Positions 45,929-54,099 of a DNA stretch of 64,000 nt are shown here, one piece after another. The position numbers and the translations under genes are program-made. Positions within the stretch are counted from its first letter, which is position 1; the number at the start of each line of letters is the position of its first letter. Source of the stretch: Arthrobacter sp. MAHUQ-56. GTDB lineage: Bacteria; Actinomycetota; Actinomycetes; Actinomycetales; Micrococcaceae. The stretch covers positions 652,265 through 716,264 of the forward strand of contig NZ_JAIFZQ010000020.1 of assembly GCF_019710585.1 (NCBI RefSeq), read 5' to 3'. The notes beneath the pieces are model-generated. The model saw only the letters and a list, made by a program, of their open reading frames with translations. It was not told where the DNA came from and searched no databases.

Positions 45929-46901
45929 AGATCGCGTACATGAGTGCACCCGTTGCCACCATCAGGCCAAGCGCCATCGGATAGCCGAAAGCCCAGTGCA
46001 GCTCCGGCATATGGTCAAAGTTCATGCCGTAGATACCGGCCACGAACGAAGGCGCGAAGAGGATCGCCGCCCAGGATGAAATCTTCTTGACCTGTTCGTT
46101 CTGTTCGGCGCTGGCCTCGTTTTGCCTGTTGGCAGTCAGTGTCCCGTCCAGGGTGAGTGCGTTCTGCAGGAGGTCACGGAAGGAATCCGCCCGGGAAATC
46201 ACCCGTTCAACGTGGTCTTCCACGTCCCGCAGGTTGTGCCGCAGCTCGGTTTCCACGCCGTACTTCTCAAATCCCCGCTTCAGCTGGTCCAGCATCTCCG
46301 GCAGGGGGTGGATGGCCCGCTGGAACTGGATCACTTCGCGGGCCAGTTCATAGATGCGGCGGGACACGGCCGAATCGCCGCTGAAAAGCTGGTCCTCGAT
46401 TTCGTCGATGTCGTTCTCCAGCCCGGCCACCACCGGCGCATAGTCATCGACCACCCGGTCCAGCAGCGCGTACAGCACGGCTTCGGGTCCGTGGCGGAGC
46501 AGGTCCGGCCGTGCTTCGAGCCGCTGCCGTACCCGGGCCACCCCGGCCGTTTCGGCATGGCGTACGGTCACCACAAAGTTCTTGCCGGTGAAGACGTGGA
46601 GTTCACCGAATTCCACCGTTTCGCTCGCGTCAAGGTAGCGGGCAGGACGCAGCACAGTGAACAGATTGTCGTCGTAGCGCTCCAGCTTGGGCCGCTGGTG
46701 GGCGGAAACTGCGTCCTCCACCGCGAGGCCGTGCAGGCCGAACTCCGCTGCCACGGCCGCCATCTCGTCCGCCGTGGGCCGGTAAAGCCCGATCCACGCC
46801 ATGCCGCCGTGCTGGGCCAAAGTCTCAAAGGTTTGCTCCAGGCTTTCAGGTTCTGCGTGGCGCGTACCGTTGACGTACACGGCGTTGTCGATGATGGTCA
46901 T
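45906..46901 (-). CDS. corA: CorA-type magnesium/cobalt channel
   Basis: 331 residues. Large cytoplasmic N-terminal domain, long stalk helix (about 200-265), then two helices with the selectivity motif YGMNF at the first helix end and HWAFGYPMALGLMVATGALM. The C-terminus KKKGWI is the expected basic end. It is a pentameric Mg2+ channel of the inner membrane. TAGGAT (minus strand, plus 46909-46914) lies 7 nt before the ATG and overlaps the stop of the upstream Lrp gene. Confidence 0.95.
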   Translation of the reverse strand: MTIIDNAVYVNGTRHAEPESLEQTFETLAQHGGMAWIGLYRPTADEMAAVAAEFGLHGLAVEDAVSAHQRPKLERYDDNLFTVLRPARYLDASETVEFGELHVFTGKNFVVTVRHAETAGVARVRQRLEARPDLLRHGPEAVLYALLDRVVDDYAPVVAGLENDIDEIEDQLFSGDSAVSRRIYELAREVIQFQRAIHPLPEMLDQLKRGFEKYGVETELRHNLRDVEDHVERVISRADSFRDLLQNALTLDGTLTANRQNEASAEQNEQVKKISSWAAILFAPSFVAGIYGMNFDHMPELHWAFGYPMALGLMVATGALMYAIFKKKGWI

Positions 46902-46911
46902 TCAGGAAATC

Positions 46912-47397
46912 CTACTGGCCGGCGCTGCTCAGGCCGCTGATCAGGGGCTCGGTCCGGTACGGGATGTGGGTGTGCAGTGCCAGGACCGTCTCGGTGCGGA
47001 TGACGCCCTTGATCCTCAGGACCTGGCGCAGCGACGACTGCAGGTTGTGGGTGTCCGTGGCCACCACCCGGCACCAGACATCGCCGCGCCCCGAAATCTC
47101 ATGGACTTCCAGGACTTGCGGGATCAGCCGCAGAGCCGCCACCACGCCGTCCAGTTCGCGGTGCGAAACCTCGATGGTCACGAACGCCACCACGTCATAC
47201 CCCACGGCCTCAAGGTCCACTTCGCGGCCACCCGGGCGCAGCACCCCGGCCCGCAGCAGGCGGCGCACGCGGGACTGGGCGGTGTTGCGTGCGATGCCCA
47301 GCGCCTCGCTGAGCTCGCCGATCTGGATGCGCGGGTCCCTGATCAGGGCCAGGAGGATCTTCAGGTCGGTGGGGTCAAGTTTGTTCAAAATCGTCAC
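46912..47397 (-). CDS. Lrp/AsnC-family transcriptional regulator
   Basis: 161 residues. N-terminal helix-turn-helix LDPTDLKILLALIRDPRIQIGELSEALGIARNTAQSRVRRL and C-terminal RAM (amino-acid-binding) domain VAFVTIEVSHRELDGVVAAL ... GRGDVWCRVVATD. Such regulators form octamers and control amino-acid use or export. The divergent MFS gene at 47558 is the likely target; two GATGATTC half-sites lie between. TATGAT (plus 47403-47408) is 5 nt before the GTG start. Confidence 0.92.
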   Translation of the reverse strand: MTILNKLDPTDLKILLALIRDPRIQIGELSEALGIARNTAQSRVRRLLRAGVLRPGGREVDLEAVGYDVVAFVTIEVSHRELDGVVAALRLIPQVLEVHEISGRGDVWCRVVATDTHNLQSSLRQVLRIKGVIRTETVLALHTHIPYRTEPLISGLSSAGQ

Positions 47398-47424
47398 TCT
47401 CCATCATATGTGCAGCCAAGAATT

Positions 47425-47493
47425 GATGATTCTGCGCAATTACGAACCCAAGAACAGACGGATCAGGCAGCCCTCCCGCACTCTTGAATCATC
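47425..47493. promoter_or_regulatory. Paired 8-bp inverted sites between the Lrp regulator and MFS gene
   Basis: GATGATTC at 47425-47432 and its complement GAATCATC at 47486-47493, spaced 61 bp apart (about six helical turns). This suits a multimeric Lrp-type protein wrapping DNA. Confidence 0.45.
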
Positions 47494-47557
47494 ATAGATC
47501 CATCCGCGAAGGGCTCCCACAAGGACAACCCGCCGCGGCCACCCCTAAGGCGGCACC

Positions 47558-48802
47558 ATGACGGTCTTCAGCGAACTGCGAATGCGTCCGGCAACGGCCG
47601 CGGCCACAGGCTGGGATGCTTCCACTACGGCACGGCTGGTCATGGCCGGCGCGGGCATCTTCATGCTCCTGGTGGGCGCCAACCTGGCCACGCCGCTGTA
47701 CCCGCTGCTGCAGGCCAGCCTGGGACTGTCCAGCCTCGAAGTCACCGGCGCTTTTGCGAGCTACGTGCTGGCGCTGGTGGCCACGCTGCTGCTGGCCGGC
47801 CACTGGTCTGACCACATCGGGCGGCGCGCCGCTCTCCTGGTTGCAGTGCTCACCGGCCTGGCGGGGGGATGGATCTTCTCCGAAGCGCAGACCCTGGCCG
47901 CGTTGTGCGCGGGCCGGGCGCTCCAGGGAACCGCCGTGGCCCTCGCAACCGGCGCCAGCGCCGCGGCGCTGCGCGAACTGCTGCCTTCCCGCCCTGAGTG
48001 GGCTTCCCGCTTCACGCTGCTGGCATCCTCCGGGGGAGTGGCGGCGGGACCTGTCATTGGGGGACTGCTGTCGCTGCTTCCGGGCGCCACCACAGCACCC
48101 TATTACGTCCACTCGGTCCTCCTGGCAGCGCTGCTGGTTCCGCTGTACCTGATCCGTGCCCGTCCGGCGATCATGCTGCCGGCGCCGTCACGGCCCCTGT
48201 ACGCGCTTGCTCCGCGCCGCCCGTCCGTCTCGCGCCAGGCGAGGGGCGCATTCTGGCTGGCGTCCGGCGTCGGCTTCCTCAGCTTCGCCGTGTTTGGTTT
48301 CTGCCTCTCGCTGGCGCCCGGCTATTTCGCGCAGGTCCTGGACACGCAGTCCCGGCCGCTGGTGGGCATGCTCGCGGGGCTGCCGCTGGGGGCCTCGGCG
48401 CTGAGCCAGCTGGTGAGCGTGCGTGGACGGCATGCCGTGCCTGCCGGGCTGGCCGTCCTGGGGGTGTCCGTGATGTTGCTCGGTGCAGCCGGCACCTGGC
48501 ACAGCCCGTTGCTGCTCATTGCGGCCGCTGCGGCGGCGGGGCTGGGACAGGGAGTGGCCTTCCGCACGGTCTTCAACGACGTGGCCGCGAAGGTGGAGCC
48601 CGCACGGCACGCGCAGATCATCAGCACCGTCTACGTCATCACGTACCTTGGCAGCGCCGTCCCGGTGCTGGGCCTCGGCTGGGCGGGCGGGATGTTCGGG
48701 GTACCGGCCGCAGTGCAGGGCTTTGTGCTGGTCTGCGGCTCGGCGGCGCTGGCGCTCTCCGCCGTGACCATGGCCGGGGCAGCCAGGCGGCGGCCGGCCT
48801 AG
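47558..48802 (+). CDS. MFS transporter
   Basis: 414 residues, twelve helices. The loop 2-3 motif HWSDHIGRRAALLVAV is the major-facilitator motif A (G-x-x-x-D-x-x-G-R-R). Start MTVFSELRMRPATAAATGWD. It is probably an exporter of a small molecule or drug, regulated by the divergent Lrp protein. The substrate cannot be read from the sequence. Confidence 0.9.
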   Translation: MTVFSELRMRPATAAATGWDASTTARLVMAGAGIFMLLVGANLATPLYPLLQASLGLSSLEVTGAFASYVLALVATLLLAGHWSDHIGRRAALLVAVLTGLAGGWIFSEAQTLAALCAGRALQGTAVALATGASAAALRELLPSRPEWASRFTLLASSGGVAAGPVIGGLLSLLPGATTAPYYVHSVLLAALLVPLYLIRARPAIMLPAPSRPLYALAPRRPSVSRQARGAFWLASGVGFLSFAVFGFCLSLAPGYFAQVLDTQSRPLVGMLAGLPLGASALSQLVSVRGRHAVPAGLAVLGVSVMLLGAAGTWHSPLLLIAAAAAAGLGQGVAFRTVFNDVAAKVEPARHAQIISTVYVITYLGSAVPVLGLGWAGGMFGVPAAVQGFVLVCGSAALALSAVTMAGAARRRPA

Positions 48803-48824
48803 GCACGCAGGCGCTTCGGACGGC

Positions 48825-49328
48825 TTAGTCCGGCAGCGGCCCGTGGTTGCCCTGGATGTGTTCGAAGACCAGCGTGGTTTCGGTGTGGCCGACCACGGGG
48901 TCCGTGGCCAGGTTGTCCAGCACCCAGTCCCGCAGGTCCTCCGTGCTTCCGACCGCGATGTGCAGCAGGTAATCCACGGAGCCGGAGGTGTGGAACGTCG
49001 ACAGCACCGCGGGCAGGTGCGGCACGCGGGCGGTGAAGCGGTCGATCTGGTCCCTGTCGTGGGCCCGAAGGCGCACCGCCACCAGCGCCTGGACAGACCT
49101 GCCGATCGCGGACAGGCTGAGTTTCGCCTCGTAGCCCTGGACGATGCCGCGCTCCGACAGTGCCCGGGTGCGCATCAGGGCCGTGGAGGGCGCGATGCCC
49201 ACCAGTTCAGCGAGCTGCTTGTTGGAAATCCTCGCGTCCGCCACCAGGGCCGCCAGGAGCCGTTCATCGATAGCGTCCAGCGGTTCCAGGTGCTGCCCTG
49301 GCCTGCCGTTCCTGGCGTTCGTGCTCAC
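48825..49328 (-). CDS. Lrp/AsnC-family transcriptional regulator (second)
   Basis: 167 residues. Helix-turn-helix LDAIDERLLAALVADARISNKQLAELVGIAPSTALMRTRAL; RAM domain AIGRSVQALVAVRLRAHDRD ... SGSVDYLLHIAVGSTEDLRDWVLDNL. GTG at 49328 with GGAAGGA six bases upstream decides the start over ATG 49358. It faces the first MFS gene and is followed upstream by the second MFS gene in the same orientation; the target is unclear. Confidence 0.92.
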   Translation of the reverse strand: MSTNARNGRPGQHLEPLDAIDERLLAALVADARISNKQLAELVGIAPSTALMRTRALSERGIVQGYEAKLSLSAIGRSVQALVAVRLRAHDRDQIDRFTARVPHLPAVLSTFHTSGSVDYLLHIAVGSTEDLRDWVLDNLATDPVVGHTETTLVFEHIQGNHGPLPD

Positions 49329-49466
49329 TGCGGTTCCTTCCAACGGTCCTCTGTTCATCCTAGACCGCAGAATCGGTTTCAACCGGTGTCCAAGGGCCCG
49401 TCCCGCCGAATTTCCGCCCCTTCCCGCTGGTCACGGACAAGGAATAGTTCACGGGTGTGAGAGGTG

Positions 49467-50708
49467 TCAGAGCGTCGCCGGTTCCGTCGCTGGATGGACG
49501 ACGGCGACCGTCGCCGCAGTGAGGCAGGCCAGGACCATGACGGCCCCCGCCAGGGCGTTCCAGCCCCAGGCCTGGAAGAGCAGGCCGCCCGCCCAGCCGA
49601 GGAGGCTGGAGCCAAGGTAGTAGGCAAGGTTGTAGAGGGACGCAGCCTGGGCGCGGCCGGTGCGGGCAATGGCGCCGGTCCATCCGGATCCGATGCTGTG
49701 CGCGGCGAAGAAGCCGCCGGTGAAGACCACCAGTCCTGACAGGATCAGGACCAGGAACGGGGTCAGGGTAAGCGCGAGGCCGGCCACGGCAAGGGCCAGC
49801 CCCGCCAGCAGCACGTTCCGCCGCCCGAACCGCACCGTCAGCCCGGCAGCCCAGCGGGAGGAGAATGTGCCGGAGAGGTAGGCCAGGAAGATCAGGCTAA
49901 TCAGTGTTGCCGGGAGGCCGAACGGTGCCCCGGAGAGCCGGAAGCCCAGGTAGTTGTAGATGGCGACGAAGCCACCCATCATCAGGAAGGCCTGGACGTA
50001 GAGCGCCAGCAGTCGGATGCTGCGCACATGCCCTGCGAGGGTTCCGAGCGCGGCGCGCAGGCCGGCGGCGCGGGCAGGTGTGAAGCCGCGGGCCTTGGGC
50101 ACCAGGACAAGGAACGCCGCGGCCGCAAGGGTGGCGAGGACGGACACGGCCAGCGCGGCTGCCCGCCATCCCCAAAGCTCGCCCATCGGGCCGGCCACCA
50201 GCCGTCCGGCCAGCCCGCCGAGGGTGGTTCCGGCAACGTAGCTTCCCGCTGCCAGCGCGGCATGCGCCTTGGTCACCTCCTCGTTGAGGTAGGCGATGGC
50301 AATCGCGGGGATGCCGCCCAGTGCCATCCCCTCGAGCAGCCGCAGCGTGAGGAGCATGCCGAAATTCTGGGCCAGGGGGACCATCAGCCCCAGGACCGTG
50401 GCCGCGCAGATGCCCCACATCATGGCCCGGACCCGTCCGATCCTGTCAGCCAGGAACGACCAGGGAATGACGGTTGCGGCCAGCCCGACAGTGGCCAGGG
50501 AGATGGTCAAAGCGGCCTCCGCGGCCGTGATGTCCAGGTCGGTGGCCAGCAGCGGAAGGACGGCCTGGGTGGAGTAGAGCTGGGCGAAGGTGGCTACGCC
50601 TGCACATGACAAGCCGGCAAGGACCCGCCCGTAGGCCCGGGATCCTTTGGCGTGCCCGTCCCAGCGGGGCAGGGCGCCACTGGCGGCGGGGATTGCGTTC
50701 TGCGGCAT
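49467..50708 (-). CDS. MFS transporter (arabinose-efflux-like)
   Basis: 413 residues, twelve helices. LADRIGRVRAMMWGICAATVLG is motif A. The LPLLATDLDITAAEAALTIS start and LLEGMALGGIPAIAIAYLNEEV are typical of the YnfM/AraJ efflux group. ATG at 50708 is the start; the open frame to 50750 reaches into the shared control region. Divergent from the LysR gene, a common arrangement for a regulated efflux pump. Confidence 0.9.
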   Translation of the reverse strand: MPQNAIPAASGALPRWDGHAKGSRAYGRVLAGLSCAGVATFAQLYSTQAVLPLLATDLDITAAEAALTISLATVGLAATVIPWSFLADRIGRVRAMMWGICAATVLGLMVPLAQNFGMLLTLRLLEGMALGGIPAIAIAYLNEEVTKAHAALAAGSYVAGTTLGGLAGRLVAGPMGELWGWRAAALAVSVLATLAAAAFLVLVPKARGFTPARAAGLRAALGTLAGHVRSIRLLALYVQAFLMMGGFVAIYNYLGFRLSGAPFGLPATLISLIFLAYLSGTFSSRWAAGLTVRFGRRNVLLAGLALAVAGLALTLTPFLVLILSGLVVFTGGFFAAHSIGSGWTGAIARTGRAQAASLYNLAYYLGSSLLGWAGGLLFQAWGWNALAGAVMVLACLTAATVAVVHPATEPATL

Positions 50709-50745
50709 CCCGCCAGCGTAGACCCGCGGCCATGGATGCTTCCAA

Positions 50746-50760
50746 TGCATAATTCATGCA
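50746..50760. promoter_or_regulatory. LysR-type operator in the LysR/MFS intergenic region
   Basis: TGCAT-AATTC-ATGCA, a 15-bp interrupted palindrome of the size and AT-rich centre expected for LysR-type proteins, lies between the divergent genes. Confidence 0.55.
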
Positions 50761-50806
50761 AAACTGATAGCGACAGAGGATGAATGGCGGAGGGGTGGAC
50801 GCGGTC

Positions 50807-51790
50807 ATGGAGCCGGACAGGAAACAGTTGGCCCAGCTCCTTCCGCTCCTGCCGGTACTGGCCGAGCTTGGCCGCACCGAACACGTCACCGAGACCGCGG
50901 AACTCCTGGGAGTACCCCAGTCGACGGTGAGCAGGGCGGTAGCCCGGGCGAGCGCCGCCGTCGGGACCGAACTCGTGGTGCGGGACGGCCGCGGCGTCCG
51001 ACTCACCCCTGCCGCCCGCACCTTGCTGCCCTACATCGGCCAGGCGCTCGCGGAATTCCAGGCCGGCCTGGACCTGGTGCGCAACGAGTCAGAGGTGGTT
51101 CGGGGCAGGATTTCCGTGTCCTTCCAGCACACGTTCGGCGAGGCCACCCTGCCCCTGCTGATCAGTGCCTTCCGGGCACGGCACGCCGGAGCCGAGTTCC
51201 GGCTCAGCCAGGGTGCGCGCAGCACATGCCTCGCGGAGCTTGCGTCGGGGGAGGCGGACCTGGCCCTGACGGCGCCCGTGGCGGAACCCGGGAAGAATCT
51301 TCGGACTGCCCCGCTGTACCGAGAACCGCTCCGTCTGGTGGTGCATCACGGACATCCATTGGCGCGGCAGCGGGCGGCACGGGTGGCTGACCTTCGCGGC
51401 GAGCCCTTCGTCGCGCTCGAGCCTGGCTATGGGCTGCGCTCGCTCACCGATGCGCTCTTCCGGGAGGCGGGGTACCGCCCCCGGATCGCCTTCGAAAGCC
51501 AGGACTCACACACGGTCCGCGGCCTGGTCTCCGCCGGCCTGGGCGTCAGCATTCTTCCGCCGGGCGGCGACGCTCCCGGGCGCCTGGTGCGGCCGGAAAC
51601 GGGGAACCTGGGGTGGGTGGAAGTTCCGCTGGACTCGGCGCTGGCCTTCCGGGTGGTTGGCGTCAGCTGGCGGCGACGGAAGCCGGAAAACGAACCGGTG
51701 GCCGTACGGCTCTTCCGTGAGCTGGTGGCCAACGAGGGGCCGGGCCTGCTGGCCGGCCTGGTCAGGCAGGGAAACCGCGTGCCGCAGTGA
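50807..51790 (+). CDS. LysR-family transcriptional regulator
   Basis: 327 residues. N-terminal winged helix-turn-helix LPVLAELGRTEHVTETAELLGVPQSTVSRAVARASAAVGTELV, then a LysR effector domain (RISVSFQHTFGEATLPLLISAFRARH, LRLVVHHGHPLARQ, LVSAGLGVSILPPGG). It likely activates or represses the divergent MFS pump in response to a small ligand. ATG 50807 has a GGAGGGG site; ATG 50780 upstream is possible but its Shine-Dalgarno would touch the start codon. Confidence 0.9.
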   Translation: MEPDRKQLAQLLPLLPVLAELGRTEHVTETAELLGVPQSTVSRAVARASAAVGTELVVRDGRGVRLTPAARTLLPYIGQALAEFQAGLDLVRNESEVVRGRISVSFQHTFGEATLPLLISAFRARHAGAEFRLSQGARSTCLAELASGEADLALTAPVAEPGKNLRTAPLYREPLRLVVHHGHPLARQRAARVADLRGEPFVALEPGYGLRSLTDALFREAGYRPRIAFESQDSHTVRGLVSAGLGVSILPPGGDAPGRLVRPETGNLGWVEVPLDSALAFRVVGVSWRRRKPENEPVAVRLFRELVANEGPGLLAGLVRQGNRVPQ

Positions 51791-51858
51791 AGGTTCGACG
51801 GCGGGACCTGCCGCGGGTGCGCGGCCGCCGGAGCGCGCGGGCCAAGTACCCTTGTGAC

Positions 51859-52824
51859 GTGGCAAACAGTGACGTGACAAACACCCAGGACCCCTCCGCA
51901 GCCTCCGGCGGAACCAAAAGCGCACCCGGCTCGAGCCCGCTGCAGGGCATCACCATCGGACTGGACATCGGCGGCACCAAGACGCACGGGGTCCGCTTCG
52001 AGGACGGACTCCCGGTAGCCGATGAATCCGCCGGCAGCTCCAATGTGCAGAACGTCACCCGGGAGGAGGCGGCCCGAAACCTGGCGGACCTCTTCGCCCG
52101 GATCGGCGCCGGCCCCGTGGCACGCGTGTACGCCGGGTCCGGAGGAATCGACACGGACGAGGACGCCGCAGCCCTGGCCGCACTGATCCAGCCCCTCGTC
52201 CCGGGCGCCAGGGTCACCGTTGTCCACGATTCGCGCCTGCTGCTGGCCGCCGGCCGTGCCGACACGGGAGTCGCGGTGATCGCCGGAACGGGCTCGGCGG
52301 CCTGGGGCCGGAATGCCGGCGGTGCCGAAGCAAGGGCCGGAGGGTGGGGGTACCTGCTCGGGGACGAAGGCAGCGGGTACTGGCTGGGCCGGGAAGCGGT
52401 GCGGCACAGCCTGCGCCGGATGAACCAGGGCCTGCCCATCGACCAGCTCACCGCGGCCCTGCTGGAAGCCTGCGGGCTGGACCACCCGAACAAACTCATC
52501 GCCCTGTTCCACTCGCCGGAAACGGGCAGGCGGTTCTGGGCGCAGCAGGCGCGGCACGTGGTGGAGGCCGCGGCCGCCGGACACCAGGACAGCACCGCGC
52601 TGCTGGAACAGGCCGGAAAAGACCTTGCCGCGCTGGCAGAACAGGTGCTGGGCCAGCTGGGCCTCGACGGGCCGGTGATCCTGGGCGGCGGCCTGGGTAT
52701 GAACGTCGCGCCGCTGCAGGAGTCCTTCCGCCGGAACCTGGCCGCCGCCGGCATCACGGAAGTCAGGGTCCTGGACCAGGAACCCGTGTTCGGCGTGCTG
52801 GAGCTGGTGGCCGAGGCGGCCTAA
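51859..52824 (+). CDS. BadF/BadG/BcrA/BcrD-type ATPase, N-acetylglucosamine kinase-like
   Basis: 321 residues. The actin-like ASKHA fold: phosphate-1 GLDIGGTKTHGVRF, phosphate-2 VAVIAGTGSAAWG, and adenosine motif VILGGGLGMNVAPL. GWGYLLGDEGSGYWLGREAV is the block seen in eukaryotic-type GlcNAc kinases. It may recycle amino sugars from cell wall or chitin. TACCCT at 51847-51852 is exactly 6 nt before GTG 51859, which favours this start over the GTG at 51787 that overlaps the LysR stop. Its stop codon lies in a triple 22-bp repeat. Confidence 0.85.
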   Translation: MANSDVTNTQDPSAASGGTKSAPGSSPLQGITIGLDIGGTKTHGVRFEDGLPVADESAGSSNVQNVTREEAARNLADLFARIGAGPVARVYAGSGGIDTDEDAAALAALIQPLVPGARVTVVHDSRLLLAAGRADTGVAVIAGTGSAAWGRNAGGAEARAGGWGYLLGDEGSGYWLGREAVRHSLRRMNQGLPIDQLTAALLEACGLDHPNKLIALFHSPETGRRFWAQQARHVVEAAAAGHQDSTALLEQAGKDLAALAEQVLGQLGLDGPVILGGGLGMNVAPLQESFRRNLAAAGITEVRVLDQEPVFGVLELVAEAA

Positions 52825-52885
52825 TCCACGGCGCGGGCCGGCCTAATCCACGGCGCGGGCCCGCTTAATCCACTGCGCGCTTGCG
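52820..52885. repeat. Three tandem 22-bp repeats at the kinase/pirin junction
   Basis: Units at 52820-52841, 52842-52863 and 52864-52885, of the form CCTAATCCACGGCGCGGGCC plus two bases; the third is diverged. Each contains the end of the pirin gene on the minus strand (codons for Ala-Val-Asp-stop). The first also provides the TAA of the kinase gene. Confidence 0.8.
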
Positions 52886-53884
52886 CGGCGTCAGCCGGAC
52901 CCCGGGAAGCGGAGGCGCCGGGATGCGGCCTGCCTCCGCGCCGGCCTCGGGGCCATGGCCCCGCACTAAACCGTAGCGGGCGGCAGCGGTGTCGGCGTCG
53001 GACAGGCCTGCCTGGGCTTCCCACTCGTCCCGGGCCTGTTCCACCTCGTCGTGCGTGCGGCCCACGAAGTTCCACCACATCAGCAGCTCCTCACCGAACG
53101 GCTCGCCGCCGATCAGCAGGAAACGGGTACCGGGGAGCGCCTGGATCGGGAGCTCGCTGCGGCCGGTGCCCAGGTACCCCAGCGGTCCGGCGGGCAGATC
53201 CTGCCCGTCCACCGCCAGGCCGCCGTCGAGCACCAGGATGCCGTGCTCAAAGCGCGGGTCCAGCGGCAGCACGCCGGCGCCCTCGCAGGAGACGTCAGCG
53301 CCCACGATCGGTGAGTACATGGTGGCCGGGGACACGGCGCCGGCAAATTCGCCCACCATGACAGTGGCCGTGAAACCATCGCCGCTCGCCACCGGCAGCG
53401 CCCGGTGTTGTTCGAAGGCGGGCTGCCGGTGCCGGTGCTGCTCAGGAAGGGCCACCCAAAGCTGGAGGCCGCGCTGCACCGGAAGCTCGGCGCCGGCTGG
53501 CGGAAGAACCGCGAATTCCGAGTGCGAAACCCCGTGCCCGGCGGTCATGATGTTCAGCTCACCGGGCCGCACCACGACGTCGCTGCCCACGCTGTCGCGG
53601 TGCCGGATGTGCCCGGCCAGCGGCCAGGTCACCGTCTGCAGCCCGATGTGCGGATGGGGGAGTACGGACATGGCCGTCCGGTCCGGTCCGAAACTGTCCA
53701 GGAAGCACCAGGCCCCGATGGTGGGCAGGCCGCGCTGCGGCAGGGTCCGTTTCACGTTCATGGCCCGCACCCCGCCCAGCGGCACCTCGCGTTCGGGCCA
53801 CAGTTGAAGGCAAGGTCCCGGATTCCCGTTTGCGGGGGCAGGGGGGCAGACTTCCTGCTGGGGAGCAATTTCCAAGTTGGTCAC
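52865..53884 (-). CDS. Pirin family protein
   Basis: 339 residues. Bicupin with the pirin metal motif HPHIGLQTVTWPLAG, and GELNIMTAGHGVSHSE in the first cupin; the second cupin is VLVLDGG-like LVLDGGLAVDGQDLPAGPLGYLG. MWWNFVGRTHDEVEQARDEW is typical of pirins. Bacterial pirins have been reported to have quercetinase activity or to bind metabolic enzymes; this one is unassigned. TAGAGT (minus strand, plus 53891-53896) lies 6 nt before the GTG at 53884: leaderless. Confidence 0.92.
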   Translation of the reverse strand: MTNLEIAPQQEVCPPAPANGNPGPCLQLWPEREVPLGGVRAMNVKRTLPQRGLPTIGAWCFLDSFGPDRTAMSVLPHPHIGLQTVTWPLAGHIRHRDSVGSDVVVRPGELNIMTAGHGVSHSEFAVLPPAGAELPVQRGLQLWVALPEQHRHRQPAFEQHRALPVASGDGFTATVMVGEFAGAVSPATMYSPIVGADVSCEGAGVLPLDPRFEHGILVLDGGLAVDGQDLPAGPLGYLGTGRSELPIQALPGTRFLLIGGEPFGEELLMWWNFVGRTHDEVEQARDEWEAQAGLSDADTAAARYGLVRGHGPEAGAEAGRIPAPPLPGVRLTPRKRAVD

Positions 53885-53956
53885 ACACCCACTCTAGGCC
53901 TGTCCACGCTGCCCGGCCGCGGCGCCGGCCCATCCACGCGGGCGGGGGCTCCGAAT

Positions 53957-54045
53957 GGTTACAGTAGGGATTCCTTTGCACGGATTGGCCCCGTATCCGG
54001 TGAAGCCTGCCGCTGTTTGGGTTACCGTAACTATCAGCGTGCTGA
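53957..54045. promoter_or_regulatory. Control region of the osmoprotectant operon with GGTTAC boxes
   Basis: GGTTAC occurs at 53957-53962 and 54020-54025; the second is part of the palindrome GTTACCGTAAC (54021-54031), followed by TCAGCGTGCTGA (54034-54045). GTTAC/GTAAC boxes recall sites of the response regulator MtrA, which controls osmoprotectant carriers in corynebacteria. The assignment is inference. Confidence 0.4.
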
Positions 54046-54099
54046 TGACAATGTCGCGGTGCTTTAGGCCCGTCCAACAGAACAGGTAAGTGACGCACC

